From the NCBI GenBank assembly GCA_023807065.1, contig JAJJLU010004252.1, positions 1 through 16,006 on the forward strand: 16,006 nt of DNA. The letters run 5' to 3'. Below, in pieces: positions 9,501 to 16,006 of the stretch. This stretch comes from Isotricha intestinalis. Lineage: Eukaryota; Ciliophora; Litostomatea; Vestibuliferida; Isotrichidae. The translations under genes and the position numbers were made by a program. The notes below the pieces were generated by a model. It was not told the DNA's origin. It did no database searches and saw only the letters and a list, made by a program, of their open reading frames with translations. Positions within the stretch are counted from its first letter, which is position 1, and each line of letters starts with the position of its first letter.

Positions 9501-10300
9501 AAGATATTGAAGATGTTAAAAAAAATAATTTATATGTTTATAAAGTAGGAAATTCAATTGATACTTATTATAATACTCTTAAAAAGAAATATAATGAAAA
9601 TGATGAAGAAAATGATGATAAACAAACACAAAATACTGATAATTCTTTAAATGAAAAAATTAAAGTTCGTTCAAATGTTTCATGTTCAAAATTATATTGT
9701 TTTGCTATTCAAAATAAACATAAATTAATCTCTTTATTTATTAATAATAAATATGATATTACTGTATATAAAATTTCTTTGTTTATTCTTACTTTTTCTC
9801 TTGATATTTTTTTTTGTTGTTTATTTATTTCTAATTCTCATATTCAAAAATTATATCATAAAAAAACATATTTTTTAGGTAAAGATGAAATTTTAATAGC
9901 CATTTATTCAATGCTTTGTTCTTATTCAATTACTAAATTAATTGAATGTTTTGTAGAATATAAAAGAGAATTAGAAAAATATGAAAAAAATCTTAATGAA
10001 AGGAAAAAAAGAACATTTACATTTGATATTAAATCTAAAATAGAATGTAAATTTATTGTTTATTTTTTTTTAACTTTTATTATAACAGGATTAACATGGT
10101 ATTTTGTTTGTACTTTCTTTGGGACTTATAAATCTAAAAATACTTTTATAAATTTATCTTTATGTTATATATTTAATTTTATATTTTCTTTTATTATTCC
10201 TTTTATTTATTATGGATTTATATCTTGTTTTTTATTTATGGGAATATCCACAGAAAATGAATGTTTATATGAAATAACTATTTTTTTGTTGAGACTTTAA
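6590..10300 (+). CDS. Large cysteine-rich, multi-pass cell-surface protein
   Basis: A 1236-residue membrane protein. Residues 1-19 form a hydrophobic signal peptide. The ectodomain runs to about 885 with many N-x-S/T sites. Residues 25-460 are rich in Tyr, Asn, Ser and Gly with scattered Cys, and could form a beta-rich lectin- or propeller-like fold. Residues 469-642 hold furin/EGF-receptor-like cysteine modules (CHDTCFTC 469-476, CYLKCKTC 533-540, CLTC 551-554). A membrane-proximal part (660-845) ends with CEDNC and CTC. TM1 is about 887-908. A long basic then acidic cytosolic part follows (NPPKKR 925-930; NDEENDD 1004-1010). Four further hydrophobic segments lie near 1058-1080, 1099-1122, 1155-1176 and 1187-1218. 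The order of signal peptide, Cys-rich ectodomain, TM, charged loop and C-terminal TM cluster is one I associate with expanded protist surface families, but I cannot name the family. A receptor, adhesion or sensory role is inferred. ATG 6590 is the first Met before the signal peptide; the stop is TAA. Confidence 0.85.
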   Translation: MILQIFLIIFQFNSIYLINFSNINKCKWSKSCIYNGLIYIIGYSGVCIIGGDDYLVTSNYLNRGIDIGTPFIFNYDVYTTRLDGYEVEFVTKSFTGNLIRKSTSSNIKNDGNVCLFKALNTSNSYYYSAWIDRSSNINIKRVNYGSTNIDIYASIMSSGISNQGSTIDCDGFSYGGGHIICVFRGDNGCNLNIYSSSFTNSNTYSNILLQQNIIGFNCNNDSPGQKILNIDENKFLICYSKSNSNIYCLFGKHQTVNSLIITSTSSLLVLQYCLTPYSDFDVGKIHNNFIVVCSNNTNQGGVRYKIFNEKYEISGNTKNVGIPDNDIDRYRINLPFVLYYSNTKSIVTVNYYHYYTNSEAYWEYTKYFNLTASTCTDYIFTGQINIGNIINLSDNIGNSNKVKIIEPPTLGSFRYNLNKVINSQYYSVSIGFNFTIPTGGEYTFKFYSYNDETYTFSDVCEGKIKIIPCHDTCFTCTVTGNELNHKCSYCLTQYGYYPLSEDSTNSNKNCYNLEKVLEFDEGYYLENDVWNKCYLKCKTCLREGTSINQSCLTCQNGYIIDPFKEGNCVPPCNNYWYRSSNGIGCLDTCNDNYPYLVPNTKECVISCLDTDDSENKYFFGNNNICISKCPENTLPDGIYGECHELKNFNVFYNSIKNYIVSIKPPSDIYIYNESVNFILYNSSKEGLEEYKNLTDKYNITYLNLEECLNKLKNIDNYIFYIALFEFKRKDVLTSQYNFIIYNKSGEKYNNEICDSVSVTKSFKNSTLMDYVYEIYKNSSVDIFNYSESNKFYNDICTTVTNDSYDILLEDRYDLYYNDSNFNFCEDNCNVTDINFEKFKVNCTCSNLSSFYKYEKSNYKRYIRNKTIKDKDFQYLKCHISFNFLKKNVGNYIILTSFISQIINCIMFCRRGLNNIITTLNKLKSNPPKKRTKISKNSRKNLVRNYYLKDINKLSSYNLEKGEDVTSKTPNEDIEDVKKNNLYVYKVGNSIDTYYNTLKKKYNENDEENDDKQTQNTDNSLNEKIKVRSNVSCSKLYCFAIQNKHKLISLFINNKYDITVYKISLFILTFSLDIFFCCLFISNSHIQKLYHKKTYFLGKDEILIAIYSMLCSYSITKLIECFVEYKRELEKYEKNLNERKKRTFTFDIKSKIECKFIVYFFLTFIITGLTWYFVCTFFGTYKSKNTFINLSLCYIFNFIFSFIIPFIYYGFISCFLFMGISTENECLYEITIFLLRL

Positions 10301-11827
10301 ATATTTTTTAAATTTGATTTTAAATATTATATTAACTTATTTTAATTTAGAATAATTATTCATATTTATTTAATCTTATCTAAAATAAATGTAATGTTTT
10401 AATTATAAAATTTTTAAATGTATTTTATATATTATTATAAATATTAATATTTAGAAAAACAGATAAAAAACATAAAAAGATTTTTTATTAATTTTTGTCA
10501 TATATTACACAAATTATATAAGTATTTAAAAGATAATTTGAGAGAACTATACATGAAAAAAACATTTATTGGGAATAATGATAATTTTTTTTTGTCCATA
10601 AATTTTATTTTTTACAAATCTTTTTTAATTTAGAATAAAAAAAATTTTATTATAAATGAAGATGCATTTCTTTTTCAATGATATGAAATTGGAAAGGGTA
10701 AAAAAATTAACCTATTTATAAAATTAAGAAATTAAGATTAAATAATTATTGAAAAAATGTAGAGAAATCATAAGTTTTTTTGGTAGAATTTAACTTTTGA
10801 AATTTTTAATATTGGAAAATTATATATAAAATCAGTATTAGGGTTTTGAGATTATATAATATATATAATATCACTTCATTATTTTTATATTATATTTTGA
10901 ATTTTTAAATTTATTTAAATAAGCATTTAATATTCAATCAATAATTATTTATTATTTTTTAATTGATGATTTCGATAAAATTTAAATATAATGAAAAAAA
11001 AATTTACTTGGTTTTTATTTTCTAATAACTCAAAATTTTAAATAATTTTTTTTTTTTTTAAAATATTTATAAAATCTTAATTTGGAAAATTCAAAGAAAA
11101 TCAAAAATAAAAGCGAAAATAAAAAAATTCAATATAACTTTTCTTTCAATTTATTGGTATATATACAATAAAAATATTCTAATTAAAGAATTATATAAAA
11201 TTTCATGCTCTTATTTATCTCCTATTTGAAAATATTAAATAATTCCCTATTAATTCTTTAATGTATAGAGAAATAGAGACATATTTTTTTTATTTTAATT
11301 ATCCCTATTTTCTCACACAAATTTATTATTTAACTTATTTTATTATCTTTATCATTTTTACATTTATTCATAAATTTTTTTTTCTTCTTTTTCATTTTTC
11401 TATATCACTTAAAACAAATTCTTTTTCTATTCTTCAAAATCATTGTTTATTTTTTATGTTATTAGTAAATAAAATTATATAAACTTTATATACTTTCATT
11501 CATCAAAATTATAAAGTAAGAAGAAAAATGAATAGTTTCATTATTCAATTATTTCGGTGATTTTTATTTTTTTTAAAAAATGTCAAAATGTAGAAATAAA
11601 ATTGATTCAAAAGTATTTAATAGAAATATCAAAAAAAAATTGAAAGATGACATTTTTTATAAATAATTTTTATTTTTTAATGATAAATATTCTTTAACAA
11701 TATACTAATTTCAATTTTTGATAAATAATTTATTTTTTATCTAAATTTTTCAAAAAAAATTTATAATAATTTTTTAAGACTAAAAATAATAAATCCAAAA
11801 CAAATGATTAAAAATAAATAAAATTGA
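10301..11827. other. Long AT-rich spacer without supported genes
   Basis: This 1.5 kb lies between two plus-strand genes. A 73-codon plus frame at 11261-11482 is almost all Phe, Tyr, Ile and Leu, which is what the complement of an A/G-rich strand gives, so I do not count it. On the minus strand of the same segment, frames give phrases such as RIEKEFVLSDIEK broken by stops, a possible gene scrap. A plus-strand frame near 10640-10850 also reads suggestively (EDAFLFQ, YEIGKGKK, HKFFW) but has stops at background rate. TA-rich palindromic stretches occur near 10852-10872. I see no tRNA or other RNA gene. Confidence 0.45.
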
Positions 11828-13033
11828 ATGTTGAAATTAAAGATCCTATTCCTCCTATTTTCATCAATATTCACCTTCCATATAATATCTTTTAAAGAAA
11901 GTTCAACTCCAAATTTACTTGCAAGTCCAGAAGAAGTAAAATCCAAAATAATGAGTGCTTTAAGAAAAGAAGCAGCAAAATATATTTATAAGTATCCAAG
12001 TGGATATTCTAGTATAATGACAAATTTAGCAAGTACAACATCAATTAAAATGGATAAAATTTTATATAATCAGATAGATACATTAACATACTCACATGGT
12101 TTTCCTCCAGATGTAGTTAACAAAATTAAAAAAATAAAATATATTCAAAATACTTTAGTTTACGATTCCTTTGATTTTTCAAATAAAAAATCAAAAACAA
12201 ATCTTCAAACAACTTTTGGAATTGGAGCAAGAATAGACTCACAATATTTATATGTTACTTATGTTAAAGGAGAATCATCAGCAAAATCAATTCAACAATA
12301 CGAATATGTTAAAAAAAGAAAATGTTCTGGATGGTGGATTTTTGAAAGATGCAGAACCGTTAATGAAAGAGTAAAAAGAGGTTTTAAAACTGTTGAATTA
12401 GATAAAATGATGCAAGCTTTAAAAGCAAAATATGCGGAAACAATGAATAATGTTTTAGATTTAGATCAACAAAAAATGATAGATAAATTTAAAAGTTATG
12501 CAAATGAAGTAAAAAAACTAATACCTTACCCTAGTAATTATGCAAGATTTATTGTAGATTCACAAACAACTCTTGATTTTAGAACTGTTACATATGGATA
12601 TGGATATGGATATCCTCCTGCTTTTTCTTCTGATATTCAAAGTGATATTAGTACAGTTCAAAATAAACCAAATTCAATTAAACCTTTCTTTTATACAAAT
12701 GGAGCTAAATCAAACCCTAAAGATCTTTATTTTATGATTGGTGTTATTTATAATAATGCTCAAAATAAAGTTACAGTTTCTTATGCATATGGAACAGGAT
12801 CAGTAAAATTATATCATGGTTATTGTGATCAAGGAGATAAATGTGAAGATGATGAAGAGTGTAAAAGTAGTTGTGCTCTTTTTAAAAGAAGATATAAAAA
12901 TATTGACAATCCTTTAAATCCAAATCTAAATGCTCAAGCAAGGCAAGCAAATATTGAAACTATTAAAAATTATGTTTATGCTGAATTAATTACTAATGTT
13001 GCTAAAATTCTAAATGGAATTGATTTTAAATAA
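11828..13033 (+). CDS. Secreted protein with two related halves, unknown family
   Basis: A 401-residue protein. Residues 1-18 (MLKLKILFLLFSSIFTFH) are a clear signal peptide and there is no later membrane segment, so it is secreted or held in the lumen. The rest looks like an internal duplication. Half 1 (about 37-212) and half 2 (about 214-398) share in order: an amphipathic helix ending in YPSGY (56-60) or YPSNY (234-238); GFPP (91-94) or GYPP (261-264); a beta strand pair FGIGARIDSQYLYVTY (130-145) or FMIGVIYNNAQNKVTVSY (302-319); a Cys segment (C166, C175 with GWW at 168-170, or C333, C339, C345, C349); and a closing helix (188-212 or 373-397). The spacing between shared motifs is similar. 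A Tyr-Gly repeat GYGYGY sits at 257-262. I do not recognise the family and assign no activity. It lies 1.5 kb after the large surface-protein gene on the same strand. Stop TAA at 13031-13033. Confidence 0.85.
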   Translation: MLKLKILFLLFSSIFTFHIISFKESSTPNLLASPEEVKSKIMSALRKEAAKYIYKYPSGYSSIMTNLASTTSIKMDKILYNQIDTLTYSHGFPPDVVNKIKKIKYIQNTLVYDSFDFSNKKSKTNLQTTFGIGARIDSQYLYVTYVKGESSAKSIQQYEYVKKRKCSGWWIFERCRTVNERVKRGFKTVELDKMMQALKAKYAETMNNVLDLDQQKMIDKFKSYANEVKKLIPYPSNYARFIVDSQTTLDFRTVTYGYGYGYPPAFSSDIQSDISTVQNKPNSIKPFFYTNGAKSNPKDLYFMIGVIYNNAQNKVTVSYAYGTGSVKLYHGYCDQGDKCEDDEECKSSCALFKRRYKNIDNPLNPNLNAQARQANIETIKNYVYAELITNVAKILNGIDFK

Positions 13034-13329
13034 AATCTAAAATTGTATTATTAGTAAAAAATTTGATTTTTTGATTTTTTTGTTTTTCAATGTATAACTT
13101 ATTTAAGTAATATTATTTACAATAATTAATAAATCATAAAGAAGATTATGTAACATTTTTACATTTAAAGAGATATTTTTGGAAAATTTTATATTACATT
13201 TTTAAATAACATTTCAGAAGAAGTAAATATAAAGATAATCTTTATTAAAATGATTAAAAGAAATTTTCATTATATTTTAATAAGTAGAAGATAAAATCTC
13301 CCTAATATTATATCAAACAATTTATTTAA
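13034..13329. other. AT-rich spacer
   Basis: The 3' flank of the secreted-protein gene. No ORF or RNA structure stands out. Confidence 0.5.
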
Positions 13330-14115
13330 AAAAAGAAATTTAATATATCTTTGGTGAATAAATTTAATTTTGGAGTGTTGAATAAAAATGATTTAATAGA
13401 TGATATAAATTTTAATATAAGAATTAAATGTTCTGAATTAGAAAATATATGTGAAGAATTATTTAAAGAAATTCAAAAATTTATAGATACAAATACAGAT
13501 CAAACTCAATTAGAAAAAATAAGATGAAATTCTTTTTATATGAAAATCAACATATATACCAAAATTAAAATAAATAATTAGAGATTAGTTTAAAAAAGAA
13601 GTTTCTATTGAATTCAATCCTTAAAATTAAATTTTAATAGGAACTTCAATTTTAAGTTTAATTGAAAAAAATATTGAAATTAAAGAATTATATTCCTCAA
13701 TTAATAGATATAACTTCTTTATCTTTATGAATTTGATTAAGAATATGGTGAAAAGCATATTATTCTACCTAAAAATAGTAAATTTAAATTTCAAATAAAT
13801 TATTCAAAGTTTTTAAAACTCAAAAATATATTAATCACACTATAATTTATCAAATGAAGGAAAAAATATAAAAAAAAATAATTGTTAGTAAATTGAATTA
13901 TTGTTGTACAATATATTAATAAAGACCCAATTTTTGAATTTAATTACTCCTTAGAAGTAAATAGGGTTTTAAAAATAGAGAAAGAAAAAATTGAAAAAGA
14001 AAGAAATTATGAAGAAAAAATATTAAATCTAAAAATTACTTTAAATTGGGTAAAAACTCATCAAAATGAAAACAAAGAAATATATAAAGGTTTAAAAAAT
14101 AATTTAATAATTTAA
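13330..14115 (+). pseudogene. Broken gene remnant, plus strand
   Basis: Three long open blocks lie in order on the + strand without intact starts. Block 1, 13330-13524, about 65 codons, contains CSELENICEELFKEIQKFID and ends at TGA 13525. Block 2, 13640-13795, 52 codons, contains SLIEKNIEIKELYSSINRYN and ends at TAA 13796; an overlapping frame from about 13740 (EYGEKHIILPKNSKFKFQIN) may be its true continuation. Block 3, 13897-14112, 72 codons, contains IEKEKIEKERNYEEK and ends at TAA 14113. Blocks of this length are unlikely by chance here, and codon use resembles the intact genes. The end of block 3 looks helical or coiled-coil. At least two shifts and several stops are needed to join them, so this is probably a pseudogene; the family is not recognised. 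It converges on the MORN-protein gene. Confidence 0.55.
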
Positions 14116-14152
14116 ATATTTAATTATTAACATATTCAAGAGTTGAATTTTA

Positions 14153-14167
14153 ATATATATATATATA
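14153..14167. repeat. (AT)n dinucleotide tract
   Basis: A short run of alternating A and T between the convergent 3' ends of the broken gene and the MORN gene. It is ordinary low-complexity DNA. Confidence 0.55.
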
Positions 14168-14281
14168 AAAAAATATAATTAAATTATTAAATATAGATTC
14201 TCATATGGCAATTTAAATCATATCTTTACAAAATCTCTCAAAACTACAATATAAACGACCCTAAATATCAAAATCTAAATA

Positions 14282-15799
14282 TTATTTCATTTTCATAATT
14301 GTATAAAAATACTCATTAGGGTCAAAATTTTTAAGATATCCAATAATGCTTTTTTTGAAATATTTCACAAACTTCAACTGTTCTTTTTTAATATGATTTT
14401 TAAAGTCCCAAACACCATGTAACCATTCATCAATTTTACCATCTTTCCAAATTCCATATTTAATATTTTTCCCAATAATTCTTATTCCAACACCATCTCT
14501 AATTCCTTTTATAAAAAATCCACAAAAAGCATTTAAAGGTTTTTTACTCCAAATATATATTCCAAAACCATTTTTTTCATTATTTTCATATTCTCCAAAA
14601 TAAATATCTCCATTTTTCCATTTAAAAATTCCAACTCCTTCAAAATTACCATTATTAATTTTTCCAGAATATATTCTATCATCAAAATAAGAAAAAATAC
14701 CATAACCATTCATTTTATTATTATCCCATTCACCTTCATAAGTAGTTCCATCTGGCCACCGATATAATCCAACTCCATGTTTTTTATTATTTAAATATTC
14801 TCCTTGATAATAATTTTGATCATACCATAATTCTATTCCATATGTATTTATATAATTTTTATCCCAAATTCCTTCAATTCTATTATTTTTTATTTGAAGT
14901 AAACCATAACCTTGTGGAATATTTTGATTATAAAAACCTGAAAAAAGAGTTTCTTTTTCTTTATTATAAAATTTTCCAACTCCATTTATTTTACTTTCAG
15001 CAAAAATTGATGTTAAAGTACTTCCATCTTTCCATTTAATTATATTAAAACCATCTTTTATTTTTGAGAAATTTAAACCTTTTTGTTTTTTTAAAGTGAA
15101 TTGACCATTAATTTCAACTTCTTGTGTTTGATTAAAAAAACTTTTTTTAATTGTAAATTTATGATTAATAGGTGATTGTTGAAAAGGGATATTAGCGATT
15201 GCTAAAGAAGAAAAAGAATCAAGTGAATGAATTGATTTTGATGATTTAGGTGAAATAGAAGTTTGTTTTAAACTTAAAATTTTTCCTTGTGAACTTCCTG
15301 AAATTTCACTTTGTATATCTTCTTCACCTTCATAATTTATTTCTCCTATTTTTTTATTCAATAACATTAAATCAATTCCACTTCCGATTGATTTACTTCT
15401 TTTAAATTTTAAAAAATTACTTAAATTATTGTTTATTATTGTATTTTCTGCTTTTGATTCAATCATTTCATTATTAGAATTTATATTTTCTGAAGTTGAT
15501 TGTTTTGTTAAAGGAATTAATGGAATTTGAACTACTATATTTTTATTTTCTTCTAATTTTGCTTTTATTTCTTCTCTTTTTTTATATCCTCTGTAAAAAC
15601 TTTGAATTTTTGTTATATATGATGCAAAAAAGAAAATATTATTGAATGCATCATATGGTATTATTATGTTTAAGTCTTTACTATTGTTTAAATCACTTTT
15701 TAAACTTGAATTACTTATTATCGGAGAATTTGGATTGTTAATTGAATTTAATGTATTTAAAATTGCATACTGATTTGTACAACAAATTCCATTCCCCAT
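14282..15799 (-). CDS. IQ-motif and MORN-repeat protein with acylation-type N-terminus
   Basis: A 505-residue protein. It starts MGNGICC: Gly2 with small residues and Cys6-Cys7 is the pattern for N-myristoylation plus palmitoylation, so membrane anchoring is inferred. IQSFYRGYKKR (65-75) fits the IQ consensus IQxxxRGxxxR, which binds calmodulin-family proteins. Residues 90-245 are Ser/Asn-rich linker, probably disordered and phosphorylated. From about 285 to 450 there are six to eight MORN repeats of about 23 residues, for example YQGEYLNNKKHGVGLYRWPD (331-350), YEGEWDNNKMNGYGIFSYFD (354-373) and YFGEYENNEKNGFGIYIW (400-417). MORN arrays mediate membrane or scaffold contacts in protists. The C-terminal 50 residues are unlike the rest. 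No kinase domain follows, so it is not a phosphatidylinositol phosphate kinase despite the shared repeats. A role as Ca2+/calmodulin-controlled cortical scaffold is inferred. ATG is at 15799-15797, directly before the acylation motif; TAA is at 14284-14282. Its promoter must share the 124 bp before Hsp70. Confidence 0.92.
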   Translation of the reverse strand: MGNGICCTNQYAILNTLNSINNPNSPIISNSSLKSDLNNSKDLNIIIPYDAFNNIFFFASYITKIQSFYRGYKKREEIKAKLEENKNIVVQIPLIPLTKQSTSENINSNNEMIESKAENTIINNNLSNFLKFKRSKSIGSGIDLMLLNKKIGEINYEGEEDIQSEISGSSQGKILSLKQTSISPKSSKSIHSLDSFSSLAIANIPFQQSPINHKFTIKKSFFNQTQEVEINGQFTLKKQKGLNFSKIKDGFNIIKWKDGSTLTSIFAESKINGVGKFYNKEKETLFSGFYNQNIPQGYGLLQIKNNRIEGIWDKNYINTYGIELWYDQNYYQGEYLNNKKHGVGLYRWPDGTTYEGEWDNNKMNGYGIFSYFDDRIYSGKINNGNFEGVGIFKWKNGDIYFGEYENNEKNGFGIYIWSKKPLNAFCGFFIKGIRDGVGIRIIGKNIKYGIWKDGKIDEWLHGVWDFKNHIKKEQLKFVKYFKKSIIGYLKNFDPNEYFYTIMKMK

Positions 15800-15923
15800 A
15801 TTTATTTAATTTTCATTTATGATTTTAGTTCTATTTTTTAAAAATTTATTGAGCAATATTTTCTTAATAATAATAAATTATAATATTTAATGATATAATC
15901 ACCAATTAATAATTTATAAAAAT
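15800..15923. promoter_or_regulatory. Compact divergent promoter region, MORN gene / Hsp70
   Basis: Only 124 bp separate the two start codons, so both upstream control regions lie here. It is AT-rich. I see no adjoining GAA/TTC units of a canonical heat-shock element: TTC triplets occur singly and GAA does not occur on the + strand. This suggests the Hsp70 is constitutive or uses divergent elements. Confidence 0.5.
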
Positions 15924-16006
15924 ATGACAGATTATGTCTCTGAACCAGCATTAGGAATTGACTTAGGAACAACATATTCATGTATGGCAATATGGAAAAA
16001 TGGAAA
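15924..16006 (+). CDS. Hsp70-family chaperone, 5' end only
   Basis: Twenty-seven codons are visible before the window ends. Residues 10-20, LGIDLGTTYSC, are the Hsp70 phosphate-1 loop that binds ATP in the nucleotide-binding domain, and the following hydrophobic strand and KNG fit the family. Hsp70 folds and refolds client proteins using ATP. The short N-terminus MTDYVSEPA before the motif has no signal or transit peptide, so a cytosolic or nuclear form is likely. CMAIWKNG departs from the common CVGVW/F form, so it may be a divergent member. The start is the ATG preceded by TAAAAAT. Everything beyond the first strands is outside the window. Confidence 0.93.
   Translation, partial: MTDYVSEPALGIDLGTTYSCMAIWKNG

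Noticed and set aside
10560..10850. Plus-strand reading with TAA/TAG as Gln that looks like a kinase-like or ciliate-code gene fragment
   Set aside because: About seven stops in 75 codons is close to the chance rate for this composition, and no kinase motif (HRD, DFG, VAIK) follows.
11261..11482. A 73-codon plus-strand frame of mostly Phe, Tyr, Ile and Leu
   Set aside because: The composition is what the complement of an A/G-rich strand produces; there is no domain and no signal-then-body structure, and the minus strand looks more coding-like.
11761..11946. A 61-codon minus-strand frame
   Set aside because: Antisense shadow of the secreted-protein gene's 5' end; its hydrophobic end comes from AT-rich leader DNA.
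14842..15039. A 65-codon plus-strand frame
   Set aside because: Lies antisense inside the MORN gene; it is a reflection of the repeats.
14282..15799. Phosphatidylinositol-4-phosphate 5-kinase (often suggested for MORN proteins)
   Set aside because: The protein ends about 55 residues after the repeats and has no kinase domain.
1..16006. Ciliate nuclear code (TAA/TAG = Gln) for the whole window
   Set aside because: The intact genes encode Gln as CAA with no internal TAA or TAG over more than 2500 codons, and TAA follows directly after the conserved calmodulin C-terminus.
1..16006. tRNA, rRNA, CRISPR, transposon or viral genes
   Set aside because: I scanned for T-arm-like GTTCGA boxes, regularly spaced repeats, transposase or reverse transcriptase motifs and long inverted repeats by eye and found none.

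Overview
The window looks like nuclear DNA from a very AT-rich single-celled eukaryote. The evidence is a calmodulin-like EF-hand protein, a transcription-type cyclin, a RanBP2 zinc finger, an IQ/MORN-repeat protein with an acylation-type N-terminus, and the first codons of a cytosolic Hsp70. The DNA is far above 75% A+T by eye, has long A and T runs, and has A-rich bases before start codons. The four complete genes and the two visible partial ones (calmodulin, Hsp70) read as single exons with the standard code: Gln is CAA and TAA is the terminator, for example straight after the conserved calmodulin end. Few introns, small genes in 1-2 kb of AT-rich spacer and the MORN/IQ/calmodulin content would suit an anaerobic or gut ciliate with the standard code (a litostome-like lineage). 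This placement is inference. Other AT-rich protists or anaerobic fungi are not excluded.

Layout. 1-450 (+): 3' part of a calmodulin-like gene. 825-1353 (-): an unrecognised gene in three frame blocks. 1468-2211 (-): a cyclin. 2373-3133 (+): a decayed coiled-coil-type gene. 3134-4128: AT-rich spacer. 4129-4736 (+): a RanBP2 zinc-finger protein whose frame is broken at a run of 17 A. 4737-6589: AT-rich, with minus-strand coding remnants most visible at about 5050-5950. 6590-10300 (+): a 1236-residue multi-pass surface protein with a cysteine-rich ectodomain. 10301-11827: AT-rich spacer. 11828-13033 (+): a 401-residue secreted protein made of two related halves. 13330-14115 (+): another gene remnant. 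14282-15799 (-): the IQ/MORN protein. 15924-16006 (+): Hsp70 start, divergent from the MORN gene across 124 bp.

How the genes relate. There is no operon-like or pathway logic, as expected for a protist chromosome. The one functional link is that the MORN protein has a textbook IQ motif, a calmodulin-family binding site, and a calmodulin-like gene lies 14 kb away. The most novel items are the secreted two-half protein, the large cysteine-rich multi-pass protein, and the unusually high share of broken or decaying genes, several broken at or near homopolymer runs.
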